A DNA stretch of 64,000 bases from Herbidospora mongoliensis (lineage in GTDB: Bacteria > Actinomycetota > Actinomycetes > Streptosporangiales > Streptosporangiaceae), in contig NZ_BBXD01000011.1 in assembly GCF_001570545.1 (NCBI RefSeq), forward strand, positions 186,001-250,000. The letters are read 5' to 3'. The notes under the pieces were generated by a model. That model was not told the DNA's origin. It saw only the letters and a list, made by a program, of their open reading frames with translations, and searched no databases. Position numbers and translations under genes: made by a program. Of the stretch, positions 30,768 through 40,127 are shown in pieces. Numbering within the stretch: the first letter of the stretch is position 1; each line of letters begins with the position of its first letter.

Positions 30768-31884
30768 GCTCCGCGCACTGACGACGGTCGCGGTCGTGGT
30801 GAACACGCTCTGGGTCGCGGTGTTCGTGCGGGTCGTGCTGACGCGCGGGTTCCGGCCCTGGCTGATGGCCGGATAGGTGGCGCTGACCTGCGCGCTCTCG
30901 CTCGGGCAGGGTGCCCTGGTCGCGGCGGACATGGTCTCCGGCGGCACGAGCTGGGTCGCCGGGCTGGTCACGATGACCTTCGTGATGGCGGGCCTGGCCT
31001 GGCGGGGGCGGCTCTCCATCCCGTGCGGCCTTCTCGTGGCGGGGTGCCACCTGGCCGGGGCCCGGATGGCGGGGGCCGAGGACGGCGGTCGCTCAGGGCA
31101 GCGTACGGACCAGTGTGCTCCTCGCGTGGCGACCATGATCGGCCGCCAGGCGCTTTCTTCCGAGGTGGCGACCGTGACCACGCTGGGCCGGAGCGCCATC
31201 GCCGAGCACGCGCGGCGCCACGCTCAGGCGGGGAAGATCGGCCGTCGTCTGCGCCGCCGCCTGGCACATCGGCTTCGACCTCACATCGACCATGGCCAAC
31301 TGGCCCGGCTACGGTCCGTGGCGGATCCCGGTCGCGGCCGCGTGGCTGGCGCATCTCGTCGTCGGGGTGCTCGCGGGCTGGTCACTGCTGGTCAGGGACC
31401 GGGTGCCGGTTCTCTGGTTCTGGTACGCCCTTCTCGCGCTCACCGTCGACGTCACCCTCATGGCCGCCACGGCTCCCGACGGATTGGTGGGCCCGGCCAA
31501 CTGGGGGTGGGGGTCGGTCGGGTGGCTCGGGTGCCTGATCTTCTGGCGGCGTCGGCAGTCGGAGCTGGTCGGCTTCCTGGCCGCCAACGCGGCCCTCATG
31601 GTCATCGCGCTGACGCTGGGGGTCGCTCGACCAGGCCTCGGTGGCGAAGTTCCTCATGGTCATCGCCGGGAGCGTCACCCTCCAGCTCGGCTACAGCGCG
31701 GGCGCGCACGCCTTGGAGGCCAACGCGCGCAGGGCCATCGCACTGTCGGAGAAGCGGGCCGAGCTCGAGGCGACCGGGCTGGCGCGCGTCCAAGGACGCG
31801 CTGCCGGCCCGCGCCATCGAAGACGGGCTGATCACGACGGCGGAGGTGCGAGAGTACCGTTCGCGCGCCCGCCGAGACGGCTGA
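30768..31884 (+). pseudogene. Frameshifted membrane-protein gene
   Basis: Codon usage and hydrophobic segments continue across the region but in shifting frames. LRALTTVAVVVNTLWVAV stops at 30873-30875; then VALTCALSLGQGALVAADMV; then, after about 31230, MANWPGYGPWRIPVAAAWLA; then from about 31620 AKFLMVIAGSVTLQLGYSA; and last SKDALPARAIEDGLITTAEV. The four breaks restore coding potential each time by about one base, so this is a decayed gene rather than separate small genes. The intact product would have had 7-8 helices and a C-terminal helical tail. The end overlaps the convergent carbohydrate-binding gene. Confidence 0.65.
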
Positions 31885-32443
31885 AGTCGAGGTAGGCGTA
31901 GTTCATCTCGCCGGTGCGGGTCGTCCGCAGGGTCAGCACGTGCCGGCCCGCCGCCAGCCAGGGCAGCTCGAACCTGACCAGCGCCCAGTGGTGCCACCGG
32001 CGCCACTCGATGTCGTCGTCGGCGCCGGTCGACGGCAGTTCCACCTCGCCGCCGATGTCGTCGTCGAGGTCGATCCTGATGGAGCCGTCCTTCGCCGCCG
32101 CGTAGAGCAGCGTCGCCTCGTACTCCCCCGGTTCGGCCACCTCGACGGTGTAGCGCAGCCAGTTGCCCGGGGTCGTCCAGCCCACATAGAGCATGCCCAT
32201 GTCGGGGCGGTGCGACTGGTAGGGGTGGTTGTCGATGCCGTCGGGTTTGGTGTAGCTGGTCCCGACGTTCTCGTCGGCGCGGAAGTCGTTCAGGTAGCTG
32301 CCGTCGATCGGGTTGAGGCCGCCGCTGCCGTGGTTGCGGTGGTGGCGGTCGTGGTAGGCGACGCCTTCTCCGCCCAGGTCGTAGAAGGCGCACATCACCC
32401 GGCCGGGGATCCGCTGCGGCGCGCCGGTGAACGGGCGGCTCAC
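31832..32443 (-). CDS. Stand-alone carbohydrate-binding (CBM6/malectin-like) protein
   Basis: The 203-residue protein is a beta-sandwich: IPGRVMCAFYDLGGEGVAYH, MGMLYVGWTTPGNWLRYTVE, then EWRRWHHWALVRFELPW and GRHVLTLRTT. The order of landmarks matches carbohydrate-binding domains of the CBM6-type group attached to glycoside hydrolases. No catalytic domain or signal peptide is present, so it may be an intracellular sugar-binding or truncated domain protein. GTG 32443 overlaps the reductase stop (GTGA), so it belongs to the same operon. How it serves a cytosolic pathway is unclear. Confidence 0.7.
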   Translation of the reverse strand: MSRPFTGAPQRIPGRVMCAFYDLGGEGVAYHDRHHRNHGSGGLNPIDGSYLNDFRADENVGTSYTKPDGIDNHPYQSHRPDMGMLYVGWTTPGNWLRYTVEVAEPGEYEATLLYAAAKDGSIRIDLDDDIGGEVELPSTGADDDIEWRRWHHWALVRFELPWLAAGRHVLTLRTTRTGEMNYAYLDFSRLGGRANGTLAPPPS

Positions 32444-33420
32444 AGGTCGGCGCCGGCCACGGGGGCCAGCAGGGTGTCGATCCGGGTGAGCTCGTCGTCG
32501 GTCAGGGGGGCGCCGTCCAGGGCGGCGAGGTTGTCGTCGAACTGGGCGACGCTGCTGGCGCCGACGATCAGCGAGGTGACGCGGTCGTCGCGCAGCGCCC
32601 AGGTGAGGGCGAGCTGGGCGAGCGACTGGCCGCGCTCCTCCGCCACCGCGTTCAGGCCGCGCAGGGTGGTCAGCAGGCCCTCGTTGAGTACCGATTCCCG
32701 CAGGGAGTCTCCGCGTGCCATCCGGGAGTCGCCCGGGGTTCCGTCGAGATAACGGCTGGTCAGCAGGCCCTGGGCGAGCGGGGAGAAGGCCACGCAGCCG
32801 ATGCCCCGGCCGCCGAGGACGTCGAGCAGGCCCTGTTCCGGGGTCCGGTCGAGCATCGAGTAGCGCGGCTGGTGGACCGTCAGGGGGACGTCCAGGATCT
32901 TGGACGCCAGGGCGGTCTGCTCGGCGTCGTAGTTCGAGAGGCCGACGTACAGGGCGCGGCCGGAACGGACGATGTCCGAGAGCGCGCCGAGGGTCTCCTC
33001 CAGCGGGGTGTTCGGGTCGGGGCGGTGGCTGTAGAAGACGTCGACGTAGTCGAGGCCCATGCGTCTGAGCGACTGGTCGAGGCTGGCGATCAGGTACTTG
33101 CGCGAGCCCCACTCCCCATAGGGTCCGGGCCACATGCGGTAGCCCGCCTTGGAGGAGATGACCAGCTCGTCCCGGTGCTTCGAAAGGTCGTCCCGCAGGA
33201 CCGTCCCGAAGGTGGCCTCCGCCGAGCCGGGCGGGTTGCCGTAGTTGTTGGCCAGGTCGAAGTGGGTGACACCTCGGTCGAAGGCGTGGGTGATGATCTG
33301 GCGGTGGCGTTCCAGGGGGCCGTCGTCGCCGAAGTTCTGCCACAGGCCCAGGGAGATCTGCGGCAGCAGCAGGCCGGAGTTGCCGAGCCGGCGGTAGGTC
33401 ATCTCGTCGTACCGAGACAA
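32440..33420 (-). CDS. Aldo/keto reductase (GprA/YghZ-like)
   Basis: The 326-residue TIM-barrel enzyme has the catalytic tetrad in expected places: Asp and Tyr in FDLANNYGNPP, Lys in ISSKAGYRMWPG and His in VFYSHRPDPNTP. The sequence YRMWPGPYGEWGSRK is characteristic of the branch reducing L-glyceraldehyde 3-phosphate or related aldehydes and sugars with NADPH. TTG 33420 has AAAGG 7 bases upstream; ATG 33402 is an alternative. It follows the transporter genes, so the imported sugar or its breakdown product is a likely substrate. Confidence 0.88.
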   Translation of the reverse strand: MSRYDEMTYRRLGNSGLLLPQISLGLWQNFGDDGPLERHRQIITHAFDRGVTHFDLANNYGNPPGSAEATFGTVLRDDLSKHRDELVISSKAGYRMWPGPYGEWGSRKYLIASLDQSLRRMGLDYVDVFYSHRPDPNTPLEETLGALSDIVRSGRALYVGLSNYDAEQTALASKILDVPLTVHQPRYSMLDRTPEQGLLDVLGGRGIGCVAFSPLAQGLLTSRYLDGTPGDSRMARGDSLRESVLNEGLLTTLRGLNAVAEERGQSLAQLALTWALRDDRVTSLIVGASSVAQFDDNLAALDGAPLTDDELTRIDTLLAPVAGADL

Positions 33421-33432
33421 GGAAGTGCCTTT

Positions 33433-34245
33433 CTAACGGACGCCCACGGTCGCGATGCCCTGGGTGAAGTAGCGCTGGAGGAAGACGAAGACGAGCACGA
33501 TCGGGGCGATGACCAGCACGGATCCGGCCAGGAGTAGTCCGTACTGGGTGGCGATCTGCCCGGTGGAGTAGAGGGACAGGGCCACCGGAAGGGTGTACAT
33601 GTCCTGGGTCTGGGCCGCCACGAGCGGCCACAGGAAGTTGTTCCACGACCCGAGGAAGGTCAGGATCCCGAGCGTGGCCAGCGGCGGCCCGCACAGTGGC
33701 AGCACGATCCGGGCGAAGATCCGCAGCTCACCGGCGCCGTCGATGCGGGCGGCCTCCAGCAGGGCGTCGGGGATGTCGGCGATGAACTGCCGCATCATGA
33801 ACACGCCCAGCGGCGACGTGAGGAACGGCAGGATCAGGGCCGTGTACGTGTTCGTCAGCCCCAGCTTCGCGACCAGCACGAACAGCGGCACGAACGTCAC
33901 GACGCCCGGCACCATCAACGTGATCATCACGAGGGTGAAGATGAACCGCTTGCCGCGGAACTCGAACTTGGCCAGGGCGTAGCCGACCATCGAGCAGAAC
34001 AGCAGGTTCCCGACCACCGTGACCGCCGCGACGACCACGCTGTTCAGGAAGAACTGCCCGAGGTGCAACTCGGTGAACCAGGTGGCGTAGTTGCCTGCCG
34101 TCGGGGCCTGCGGCCAGAAGCCCGAGGGGTTGCGCAGGATCTCGCCCTGGGTCTTGAACGACCCGAGCAACATCCAGATGAAGGGCAGCAGGGTGGCGAC
34201 GACGGCCACCACGAGGCCCAGGTAGACGATTGATCGACGAGTCAT
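33433..34245 (-). CDS. Carbohydrate ABC transporter permease (MalG/LacG type)
   Basis: The 270-residue permease has six membrane helices. The EAA motif is DALLEAARIDGAGELRIFARIVLPLCGPPL (written in part: EAARIDGAGELRIF), which contacts the ATPase. ATG 34245 follows GAGG at 8 bases and overlaps the stop of the preceding permease gene (ATGA). No ATPase gene is present; a shared MsiK-like ATPase elsewhere is the usual partner in actinomycetes. Confidence 0.93.
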   Translation of the reverse strand: MTRRSIVYLGLVVAVVATLLPFIWMLLGSFKTQGEILRNPSGFWPQAPTAGNYATWFTELHLGQFFLNSVVVAAVTVVGNLLFCSMVGYALAKFEFRGKRFIFTLVMITLMVPGVVTFVPLFVLVAKLGLTNTYTALILPFLTSPLGVFMMRQFIADIPDALLEAARIDGAGELRIFARIVLPLCGPPLATLGILTFLGSWNNFLWPLVAAQTQDMYTLPVALSLYSTGQIATQYGLLLAGSVLVIAPIVLVFVFLQRYFTQGIATVGVR

Positions 34246-35129
34246 TTTTTCGACCTCAGCGCCCGGAACATCACCATGCTGAGCAGCGCGATCGCCACGA
34301 AGAGGACGTAGCTGGCCGCGGAGGCGAAGGCGTAGTTGCCGAATCCGAACTGTTTGTAGGCGAAGTAGCTGACCGAGAGCGTCGCGTCGAGCGGGCCGCC
34401 CTGGGTCATGACGAAGGGTTCCTCGAAGAACTGCAGGTACCAGACCGACAGCAGCACCGCCCCGAACAGCAGGGTCGGCCGCATCAGCGGCAGCGTGATG
34501 CTGGTGAACCTCTTCAGCGGCCCGGCGCCGTCGGTGCGCGCGGCCTCGTCGAGCTCGGTCGGGATGGTCTGGAGACCGGCCAGGAAGATGACCATCAGGG
34601 TGCCCATGTTGCGCCAGACACCCATGATGATCATGGCGGGCATCGCCCAGGTCGTGCTGTTGAGCCAGTCGGGGCCGTCGATACCCACCAGGCCGAGGAC
34701 GGTGTTGAGCGGGCCCTCCTGCTGGAGGATGAACCGCCACACCACGGCCACCGCGACGATGCTCGTCACGACCGGGGTGTAGAAACCGGTGCGGAAAGCG
34801 GTCCGGAACCGGTTGATCCCGCTGTTCAGCGCCACCGCCAGGCCCAGCGCCACACCCATCGTGAGGGGGATGCCGACGATCACGTAGTAGGCCGTCGTCC
34901 ACATCGACCGCAGGAACTGCGGCGTCTGGAACAGCTTGACGTACTGGTCGAGCCCGACGAAGTCGATCGCGAACGGCGTCTGGACGTCGGAGCTGTGGAA
35001 GTCGGTGAACGACATCCCGAACGACGACACCAGAGGGATGAAGGTGAAGGCGCCGAACAGCAGCACGAACGGCAGCGCGAACGCCCACGCGATCACCCCC
35101 TGGCGTCGCCTTGTCGACATGGCGGCCAT
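34242..35129 (-). CDS. Carbohydrate ABC transporter permease (MalF/LacF type)
   Basis: The 295-residue permease has six membrane helices and the EAA motif DEAARTDGAGPLKRF near residues 198-212. FEEPFVMTQGGP is a conserved MalF-family stretch. ATG 35129 starts MAAMSTRRRQG, and an internal ATG at 35120 is equally possible. It forms the heterodimeric channel with the next gene product. Confidence 0.93.
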   Translation of the reverse strand: MAAMSTRRRQGVIAWAFALPFVLLFGAFTFIPLVSSFGMSFTDFHSSDVQTPFAIDFVGLDQYVKLFQTPQFLRSMWTTAYYVIVGIPLTMGVALGLAVALNSGINRFRTAFRTGFYTPVVTSIVAVAVVWRFILQQEGPLNTVLGLVGIDGPDWLNSTTWAMPAMIIMGVWRNMGTLMVIFLAGLQTIPTELDEAARTDGAGPLKRFTSITLPLMRPTLLFGAVLLSVWYLQFFEEPFVMTQGGPLDATLSVSYFAYKQFGFGNYAFASAASYVLFVAIALLSMVMFRALRSKK

Positions 35130-35134
35130 CGAGG

Positions 35135-36406
35135 TCAGCTACCGGTCCCGATCGAGTCGGCCGCGGCCTGCGCCTCTCCGAGCGCGGCGGCCGGGTCCTT
35201 GCCGTTCTTCACGACCTGCTCCATCTGCTGGCCGAGCACGTCGGCGACCTGGAGCCAGGTGGCGTTCGGCGGCGGCGAGTTGGTGTCCTTGAGCTGCTCG
35301 CCGAACACGCCCAGGCGGGGGTCGCCCGACAGCGCGGGGTCCTGCCAGGCCGACTGCACGGCCGGGAGCGCGCCGCTGATCTTGTACCACTCGACCTGGA
35401 CCTCGGGCTTGGACAGCCACTCGACGAACTTCCAGGCGGCGGGGCCGTTCTTGCTGGCCTTGAACACGACCAGGTCGGAACCACCGGCGAAGGAGGTGCC
35501 GCTCTTCTGGACGGGGAAGGTGGCCAGGGCGTACTTGTCCTTGAAGCCGTCACCGCCGGCCTCGTCGAGGGCGGTCGACTCGCCGGGACCCGCGACCAGG
35601 ATGCCCAGGTCGCCGCTGACGAAGGCCGACTCGGCCGCGCCCGCGCCGCTGTCGGGGGCCGGGTCTGCGATCTTCTCGGTGAACAGGCTCTGGTAGAACT
35701 TCACGCCGTCGACGACGGCCGGGTCGTTCAGCGTCCACTTCGCGCCGTCGGCCGAGACGATCTGGCCGCCGTTGGACCACGGGAAGGCCAGCGAGTTCTG
35801 CAGTTCCTGGTCGGGCGTGGTGGACATGCGGATGCCCCACTTCGCGCCGGCCTTCTCCTGCATGCCCTTGGCCATGGCCTTGAGCTCGTCCCACGTCTTG
35901 GGCGGACCGTCGAACCCGGCCTTCTTCGCCAGGTCGGTGCGGTAGTAGAGGACGCGTGTGTCGACCACCCACGGCACCCCGACCGTCTGGGCGCCGACCT
36001 GGGCCGACTTCAGCGGGCCCTGGAAGTAGACGCTGGTGTCGGTGCCCGCGGGCACCTCCTGGAAGGCGTCGGTGATGCCGCCCATCAGGGTGGTGCCGAC
36101 CTGGGCGATGTCGGGGGTGACGCCGCCGGCCTGGGCGGTGCGGAACTTGGCCGCCGCGTCCTGCCACGGGATCGAGGTGACCTCGACCTTGTAGCCGGGG
36201 TTCTCGGCCTCGAACTTCGAGGTCAGCTTGGGCAGGTTGTCGCCGTCGGTGCCCATCGCCCAGACGAGCAGCGTGGCGGGCGCGGCGCTCTGCCCCGGAG
36301 CGTTCTGAGCGGGCGCGGCTTCCGGGGTGGCGTCACGGCCACAGGCGGCCAGGGCGGCGAGGGCGAGCAGGGCGGCCGAGGCGGCCTTCAGGGTGGGGTT
36401 TCTCAC
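35135..36406 (-). CDS. Extracellular sugar-binding lipoprotein of the ABC importer
   Basis: The 423-residue protein begins with a lipoprotein signal ending in LAALAAC (lipobox; Cys22 is acylated), then an Ala/Pro linker, then a type-I-like periplasmic-binding fold of the CUT1 family (SIPWQDAAAKFRTAQAGGVTPDIA, TDLAKKAGFDGPPKTWDEL). The substrate is probably an oligosaccharide, but the binding-site aromatic pattern cannot name it. GTG 36406 follows AAGGG with 7-base spacing. It is the first gene of the operon, preceded by a strong promoter and an AT-rich palindrome. Confidence 0.92.
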   Translation of the reverse strand: MRNPTLKAASAALLALAALAACGRDATPEAAPAQNAPGQSAAPATLLVWAMGTDGDNLPKLTSKFEAENPGYKVEVTSIPWQDAAAKFRTAQAGGVTPDIAQVGTTLMGGITDAFQEVPAGTDTSVYFQGPLKSAQVGAQTVGVPWVVDTRVLYYRTDLAKKAGFDGPPKTWDELKAMAKGMQEKAGAKWGIRMSTTPDQELQNSLAFPWSNGGQIVSADGAKWTLNDPAVVDGVKFYQSLFTEKIADPAPDSGAGAAESAFVSGDLGILVAGPGESTALDEAGGDGFKDKYALATFPVQKSGTSFAGGSDLVVFKASKNGPAAWKFVEWLSKPEVQVEWYKISGALPAVQSAWQDPALSGDPRLGVFGEQLKDTNSPPPNATWLQVADVLGQQMEQVVKNGKDPAAALGEAQAAADSIGTGS

Positions 36407-36558
36407 GTGCAGTCCCTTGGGGGTGCGTTACCGCAGTGTTAAGAAGAGGTATTTATTAAATATTTTTCGTAACCATAGACCCAGGCCACACCTGCGTCAA
36501 CCATCCTCAGAGGTTAATTTATGTCCGGTACTAACCGTTACGGCCGGCCGGTAAAGGT
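36407..36558 (-). promoter_or_regulatory. Promoter and AT-rich operator of the sugar importer operon
   Basis: On the minus strand, TTGACG (36500-36495) and TATGGT (36477-36472) are 17 bp apart, a good -35/-10 pair. Near the predicted start lies TATTTA-T-TAAATA (36450-36462), a perfect palindrome in a locally AT-rich stretch. A second inverted pair, GGTTA (36512-36516) and TAACC (36532-36536), sits upstream. Both are candidate sites for the ROK protein encoded next door. The cellulase-type CebR operator is absent. Confidence 0.65.
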
Positions 36559-37770
36559 TCAGGCGGCGGGGAACGGCGAGACGCCGAACAGGCGGCTCTC
36601 GACCTCGACGACGGCCCGGCGGATCGCGCCGAGCACGGTCGCCCGGCCCCCGAGCTCGGCCAGCGCCAGCTCGGGTGCGGGAGCGGCCAGCCGCCGGTAG
36701 AGCGCGGCGGTCTGCGTCTCGATGGCCGGCATCAGCCGGGCCGCCGCGTCGGCGGGCAGCCCGCAGATGACCACGAGCTCGGGATCGAGCAACGTGGCCA
36801 GCATCGCGATCGGCCGCGCCACGATGGCCCCGACCTCGTCGATGACCCGGGCCGACACGGCGTCGCCCGCTTTGAAGATCATGTCGGTGGTGACGTTGGC
36901 CGGATCGCCCCCGGCCAGCTCGGCCAGCGCTGTCGATTCGTGGAGGGCGGCAGCACCGAGCTGGGCGGCCTTGCGCAGCACTCCCCCGGCCGGGCCCATG
37001 CCCGACAGCAGGTCGACCGAGGTCATCTCCCCCGCGAAGCCGTTGCTGCCGCGCACCAGCGCGCCGTTGACGATCAGCCCGGCCCCGAAGCCGTTCTCAC
37101 AGACGTCGAGCAGCACGGCGTTGGCCCGGTCACGCGCGGAGCCCTGCCACTGCTCGCCGATCATGGCGAGGTTGGCGTCGTTCTCGGCGACCATCGGCCA
37201 CGGCAGGTGGCTCTCCAGCTCGGCGATGACGTCACGGGCACTGGACCGATAGGCGGCGGCCGTGCCCGGGTCGTAGCCATTCGACTGGACCGGAGCCGGA
37301 ATGCTGACGCAGACCTGCCACACCTGATTCGGGGTGAGCTCGGCCAGTTCCAACAGCTCGGCGGCGATGGCCGGGGCGTGCACCGTGGCCTGGGAGCGGA
37401 GTTCCCCGTCGGTCTCGATCTCCCGCGCCAGCTCGGCGCAGACGGCGCCGGCCAGGTCGGCGACGGCGGCGACGATCCGGCTCTCCCGGATGTCGATCGC
37501 GATCACGAACCCGGCCCGGGGGTTGGTGCGATAACGGCGCGCCGGGCGGCCCGGCTGGGAGTCAGGCCCCGGGTCGCTGTCGAGTTCGACGACCAGACCT
37601 TGGCCGATGAGCCAGTCACACGTCGTGTGGACGGTCGGCCGGGACAGCCCCGTGATCGACATGAGGTCTTTGGCGGTGCAGGAGTCGAGCGGACGCATGG
37701 CGTCGTAGACGGCGGCGGCGTTGACGAACCGGATCTGAGCCGCCGACGGTGTGCTCACGCGACGGGACAC
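36559..37770 (-). CDS. ROK-family transcriptional regulator without the zinc motif
   Basis: The 403-residue protein has an N-terminal winged helix (about 15-80, with ITGLSRPTVHTTCDWLIGQG) and a ROK sugar-kinase-like body (IAIDIRESRIVAAVADLAG, AENDANLAMIGEQWQG, GFGAGLIVNGALVRGSNGFAGEM). The usual C-x-C-G-x2-G-C zinc cluster after GAGEM is missing, replaced by TSVDLLSGMGPAGG. GTG 37770 has GGAGGG 6 bases upstream. It probably represses the adjacent importer operon, for which an AT-rich palindrome is present. Inducer unknown. Confidence 0.87.
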   Translation of the reverse strand: MSRRVSTPSAAQIRFVNAAAVYDAMRPLDSCTAKDLMSITGLSRPTVHTTCDWLIGQGLVVELDSDPGPDSQPGRPARRYRTNPRAGFVIAIDIRESRIVAAVADLAGAVCAELAREIETDGELRSQATVHAPAIAAELLELAELTPNQVWQVCVSIPAPVQSNGYDPGTAAAYRSSARDVIAELESHLPWPMVAENDANLAMIGEQWQGSARDRANAVLLDVCENGFGAGLIVNGALVRGSNGFAGEMTSVDLLSGMGPAGGVLRKAAQLGAAALHESTALAELAGGDPANVTTDMIFKAGDAVSARVIDEVGAIVARPIAMLATLLDPELVVICGLPADAAARLMPAIETQTAALYRRLAAPAPELALAELGGRATVLGAIRRAVVEVESRLFGVSPFPAA

Positions 37771-37965
37771 CCGATTCCCTCCTTCGAAACTCCGGGCCCG
37801 AGCGTATTACATGCCCGCGGAGCTCAGCACCCGCCCATCTCCGAGGCGAGCACCGGCACATCCGCGTGGATCAGCACCGGCGCTCCCGCATGGTCGGTAA
37901 CGGCGCGCTCCCCGGGCCCGGCCGGGCCGCGCGGCGATTTGCGTAACGCGCGGGCACGACCCAGC

Positions 37966-38073
37966 ATGGCCCGGGTGAAGCCCTGGGTGAAAGTCGTCAG
38001 TCTGGTCCTGGTCGTCAGCCTCGCCGGAGCGGCACTCGTGTCGGCCGTGGACCTGTTCATGTCCTTCCTGTAG
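37966..38073 (+). CDS. Possible 35-residue single-helix membrane protein
   Basis: ATG 37966 encodes MARVKPWVKVV then a 20-residue hydrophobic helix and FMSFL. No clear ribosome site is present, so support rests on the basic-then-hydrophobic pattern. It lies in the gap between the ROK regulator and the DUF4132 genes, on the opposite strand to both. Function unknown. Confidence 0.35.
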   Translation: MARVKPWVKVVSLVLVVSLAGAALVSAVDLFMSFL

Positions 38074-38094
38074 ATCGGTCGCCTGGCGGAGGGG

Positions 38095-40122
38095 TCACGC
38101 TCGGATCTGGCGGGCGATCGAGGGGTCGTCGATCGCGGTGTCGTCCGCCAGGAGGAAGGCCTTGCTCAGGATGAGCGACAACCGGCCGTCCTCCTCGAAC
38201 GGGAGGAACAGGCCCGTGGACGTCCCCAATCCGGCGACGATGCACAAGTAGGCGTCGTTGGGTTCCATCAGAATGTTCGCCGAACCCAGGTGGATCTTGT
38301 AGGTCCGCAGGTCGCCCCGGACCACCAGGAACCGGTCGGTCAGGACGCAGCGGTCGGAGATGGCCAGGCGGGGCAGCAGCCGGGCCAGGGCGTCGCGGCG
38401 GACCTCGGCCGAGGACGACAGCTCGGCGAACGCGCCGTTCTGCCAGTAGCCGCGCATCTCGCCCGGCTCCCGGTCGGCCCACTGAGGGTCGGTCGCGATA
38501 GAGGTGACCGCGACGAACAGGTCGAGGTCGCGCATGGCCTCGCTGAAGACCAGCGGCGGGACCTCCGGTAACGGCGTCTCGCGCCAGGATCCCCGGTCGA
38601 GCCGGTGGAAGTGGACATCATGGGTGCGCGCGTAGCCCTCTTCGTAGAGGCTGTGGCTGTAGGCCGCCCGCCACTGCCCGCCCGCCATGATCCGCTGGGC
38701 CGATCCGTCGTCGTGACCGCCGTCCCAGAAGCCCAGGTAGCGGGACGTCCAGCCGCGATCCTTGAACAGCGCCCGCAGCCTTGGATAGACGACGATGTGA
38801 TCGGCGAACCGGTTGGAGTAGTGACGGGTCGCCTCTTCGGCGGGGGTCAGCAGGTAGACCTCGCGGAACGCCTGCTTGAACGGCTGCCGGATCTCCTTGT
38901 CCTGGACGACCTCCCGCCAGGCCCGCACCTCTTCCACCGACGCCCGCGCCGGGTGCCACAGCCGGACGGGCACGTCGGGCACGGTCAGCCCGAGACTCGC
39001 CTGCCACTCCCCGGGAGCGACCTCGAACTCCCAGATCAGGCGGTCGGTGACGGGGTTGCCGGTCAGCTGCCGGTAGGGCGGCGGCGTCTCGCCGGTGTAT
39101 CCGGCCTCCAGCGCCCTGGCCAGGGTGACCTGCTGCTGGGCGGCCTGCTTGGCCAGGTCTTTCAGCCGCTTGGCCTCCTCGGGATGGTCGCGCCTGACCG
39201 CCGCGGGCACCGACTTGAGCTTCCTGTCGCCGTGCCACCAGGACAGCTCGCCTTCAGCGGAGATCACCGCGGTGTGCTCGCCGACCTGCTCGCGAAGCCG
39301 CCCGTCGGGCATCCGGAACGCCACGTCCAGCCGTTCGGCCAGCGCGGGCTCGATGCGCTTGAACTTCTTGTCGAGCTCCTTGGGCACCCCCGCGTGCCGG
39401 GTGATCCGGCGGGCGGTGCGCAACGAGGAGATCGCCTCGGGGGTCGGCCGCTCCTCGACCGCGCGGGCGATCTCGAACAGCAACCCTTGGGAGGGCAGGG
39501 TCTTGGCCTGGGTGGGAGCGACCGCGATGCCGCGTACGAGACTGTCGAGCAGTTCGGGCAGCCACTCCTCGTCGCGGTGGAGCGCCAGCCGGGCGGCCCG
39601 GCCGAGGCTCGCGATCTCCGCCTCGTCGAAGGCCTTGGTCGTGTACGGGATCTCGCCCGCCTGGATCGCCAAGGCCCTGGCCTGGGCCGACTCCAGCGCG
39701 ATGCGGGCGAAGTCGAGGTAGCCGGGCTGAGCCGCCAGCCAGTCGAGCCCGCCGGCCGGCAGAGGTGGGAGGGGCATCTGACCGGCGACGCTGCGCACCA
39801 GTTCGGCGAACAGCGCCCGCCCTTCGACGTCCCAGCCGAATATCACCGCGTTCTCGGCGACCGCGATGGCGCCCTGCCGCCCGGCGAGATGGGCGGCCAG
39901 TTCGGCGTCCATACCGCCCATCCCCGCCGCGACCATGGTGGGCCACGTCCCCAGGCGTGGATGGGAATCATTCAGTCTGTTCTCGACCAGTTCGCGAGCC
40001 GGGGCCGCCATCACCCGCATGTCCGGGATGTTCGCCCCGGCCAGAGTGGTCGTGTCCTGGGCGGTTCCTTCGAGCACGCGGTAGAGGCGGTTCGCGAGAG
40101 GAGAGAGTTCCATGTCCGTCAT
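38095..40122 (-). CDS. DUF4132 protein, copy A
   Basis: The 675-residue protein ends in a DUF4132 domain (about 460-675): FKQAFREVYLLTPAEEATR, RLLPRLAISDRCVLTDRFLV and a C-terminal ILMEPNDAYLCIV are highly conserved with copy B. The N-terminal region is helical (HEAT-like), without a catalytic motif. DUF4132 proteins (MolR-like relatives) have no settled function. ATG 40122 is 5 bases after the stop of copy B, with no strong ribosome site. An in-frame ATG 40113 is possible. It is the last gene of a three-gene operon. Confidence 0.82.
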   Translation of the reverse strand: MTDMELSPLANRLYRVLEGTAQDTTTLAGANIPDMRVMAAPARELVENRLNDSHPRLGTWPTMVAAGMGGMDAELAAHLAGRQGAIAVAENAVIFGWDVEGRALFAELVRSVAGQMPLPPLPAGGLDWLAAQPGYLDFARIALESAQARALAIQAGEIPYTTKAFDEAEIASLGRAARLALHRDEEWLPELLDSLVRGIAVAPTQAKTLPSQGLLFEIARAVEERPTPEAISSLRTARRITRHAGVPKELDKKFKRIEPALAERLDVAFRMPDGRLREQVGEHTAVISAEGELSWWHGDRKLKSVPAAVRRDHPEEAKRLKDLAKQAAQQQVTLARALEAGYTGETPPPYRQLTGNPVTDRLIWEFEVAPGEWQASLGLTVPDVPVRLWHPARASVEEVRAWREVVQDKEIRQPFKQAFREVYLLTPAEEATRHYSNRFADHIVVYPRLRALFKDRGWTSRYLGFWDGGHDDGSAQRIMAGGQWRAAYSHSLYEEGYARTHDVHFHRLDRGSWRETPLPEVPPLVFSEAMRDLDLFVAVTSIATDPQWADREPGEMRGYWQNGAFAELSSSAEVRRDALARLLPRLAISDRCVLTDRFLVVRGDLRTYKIHLGSANILMEPNDAYLCIVAGLGTSTGLFLPFEEDGRLSLILSKAFLLADDTAIDDPSIARQIRA

Positions 40123-40127
40123 TTCGG

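Noticed and set aside
36450-36462. A CebR operator controlling the sugar importer
   Set aside because: The palindrome is AT-rich and unlike TGGGAGCGCTCCCA; the ROK gene is the better partner.
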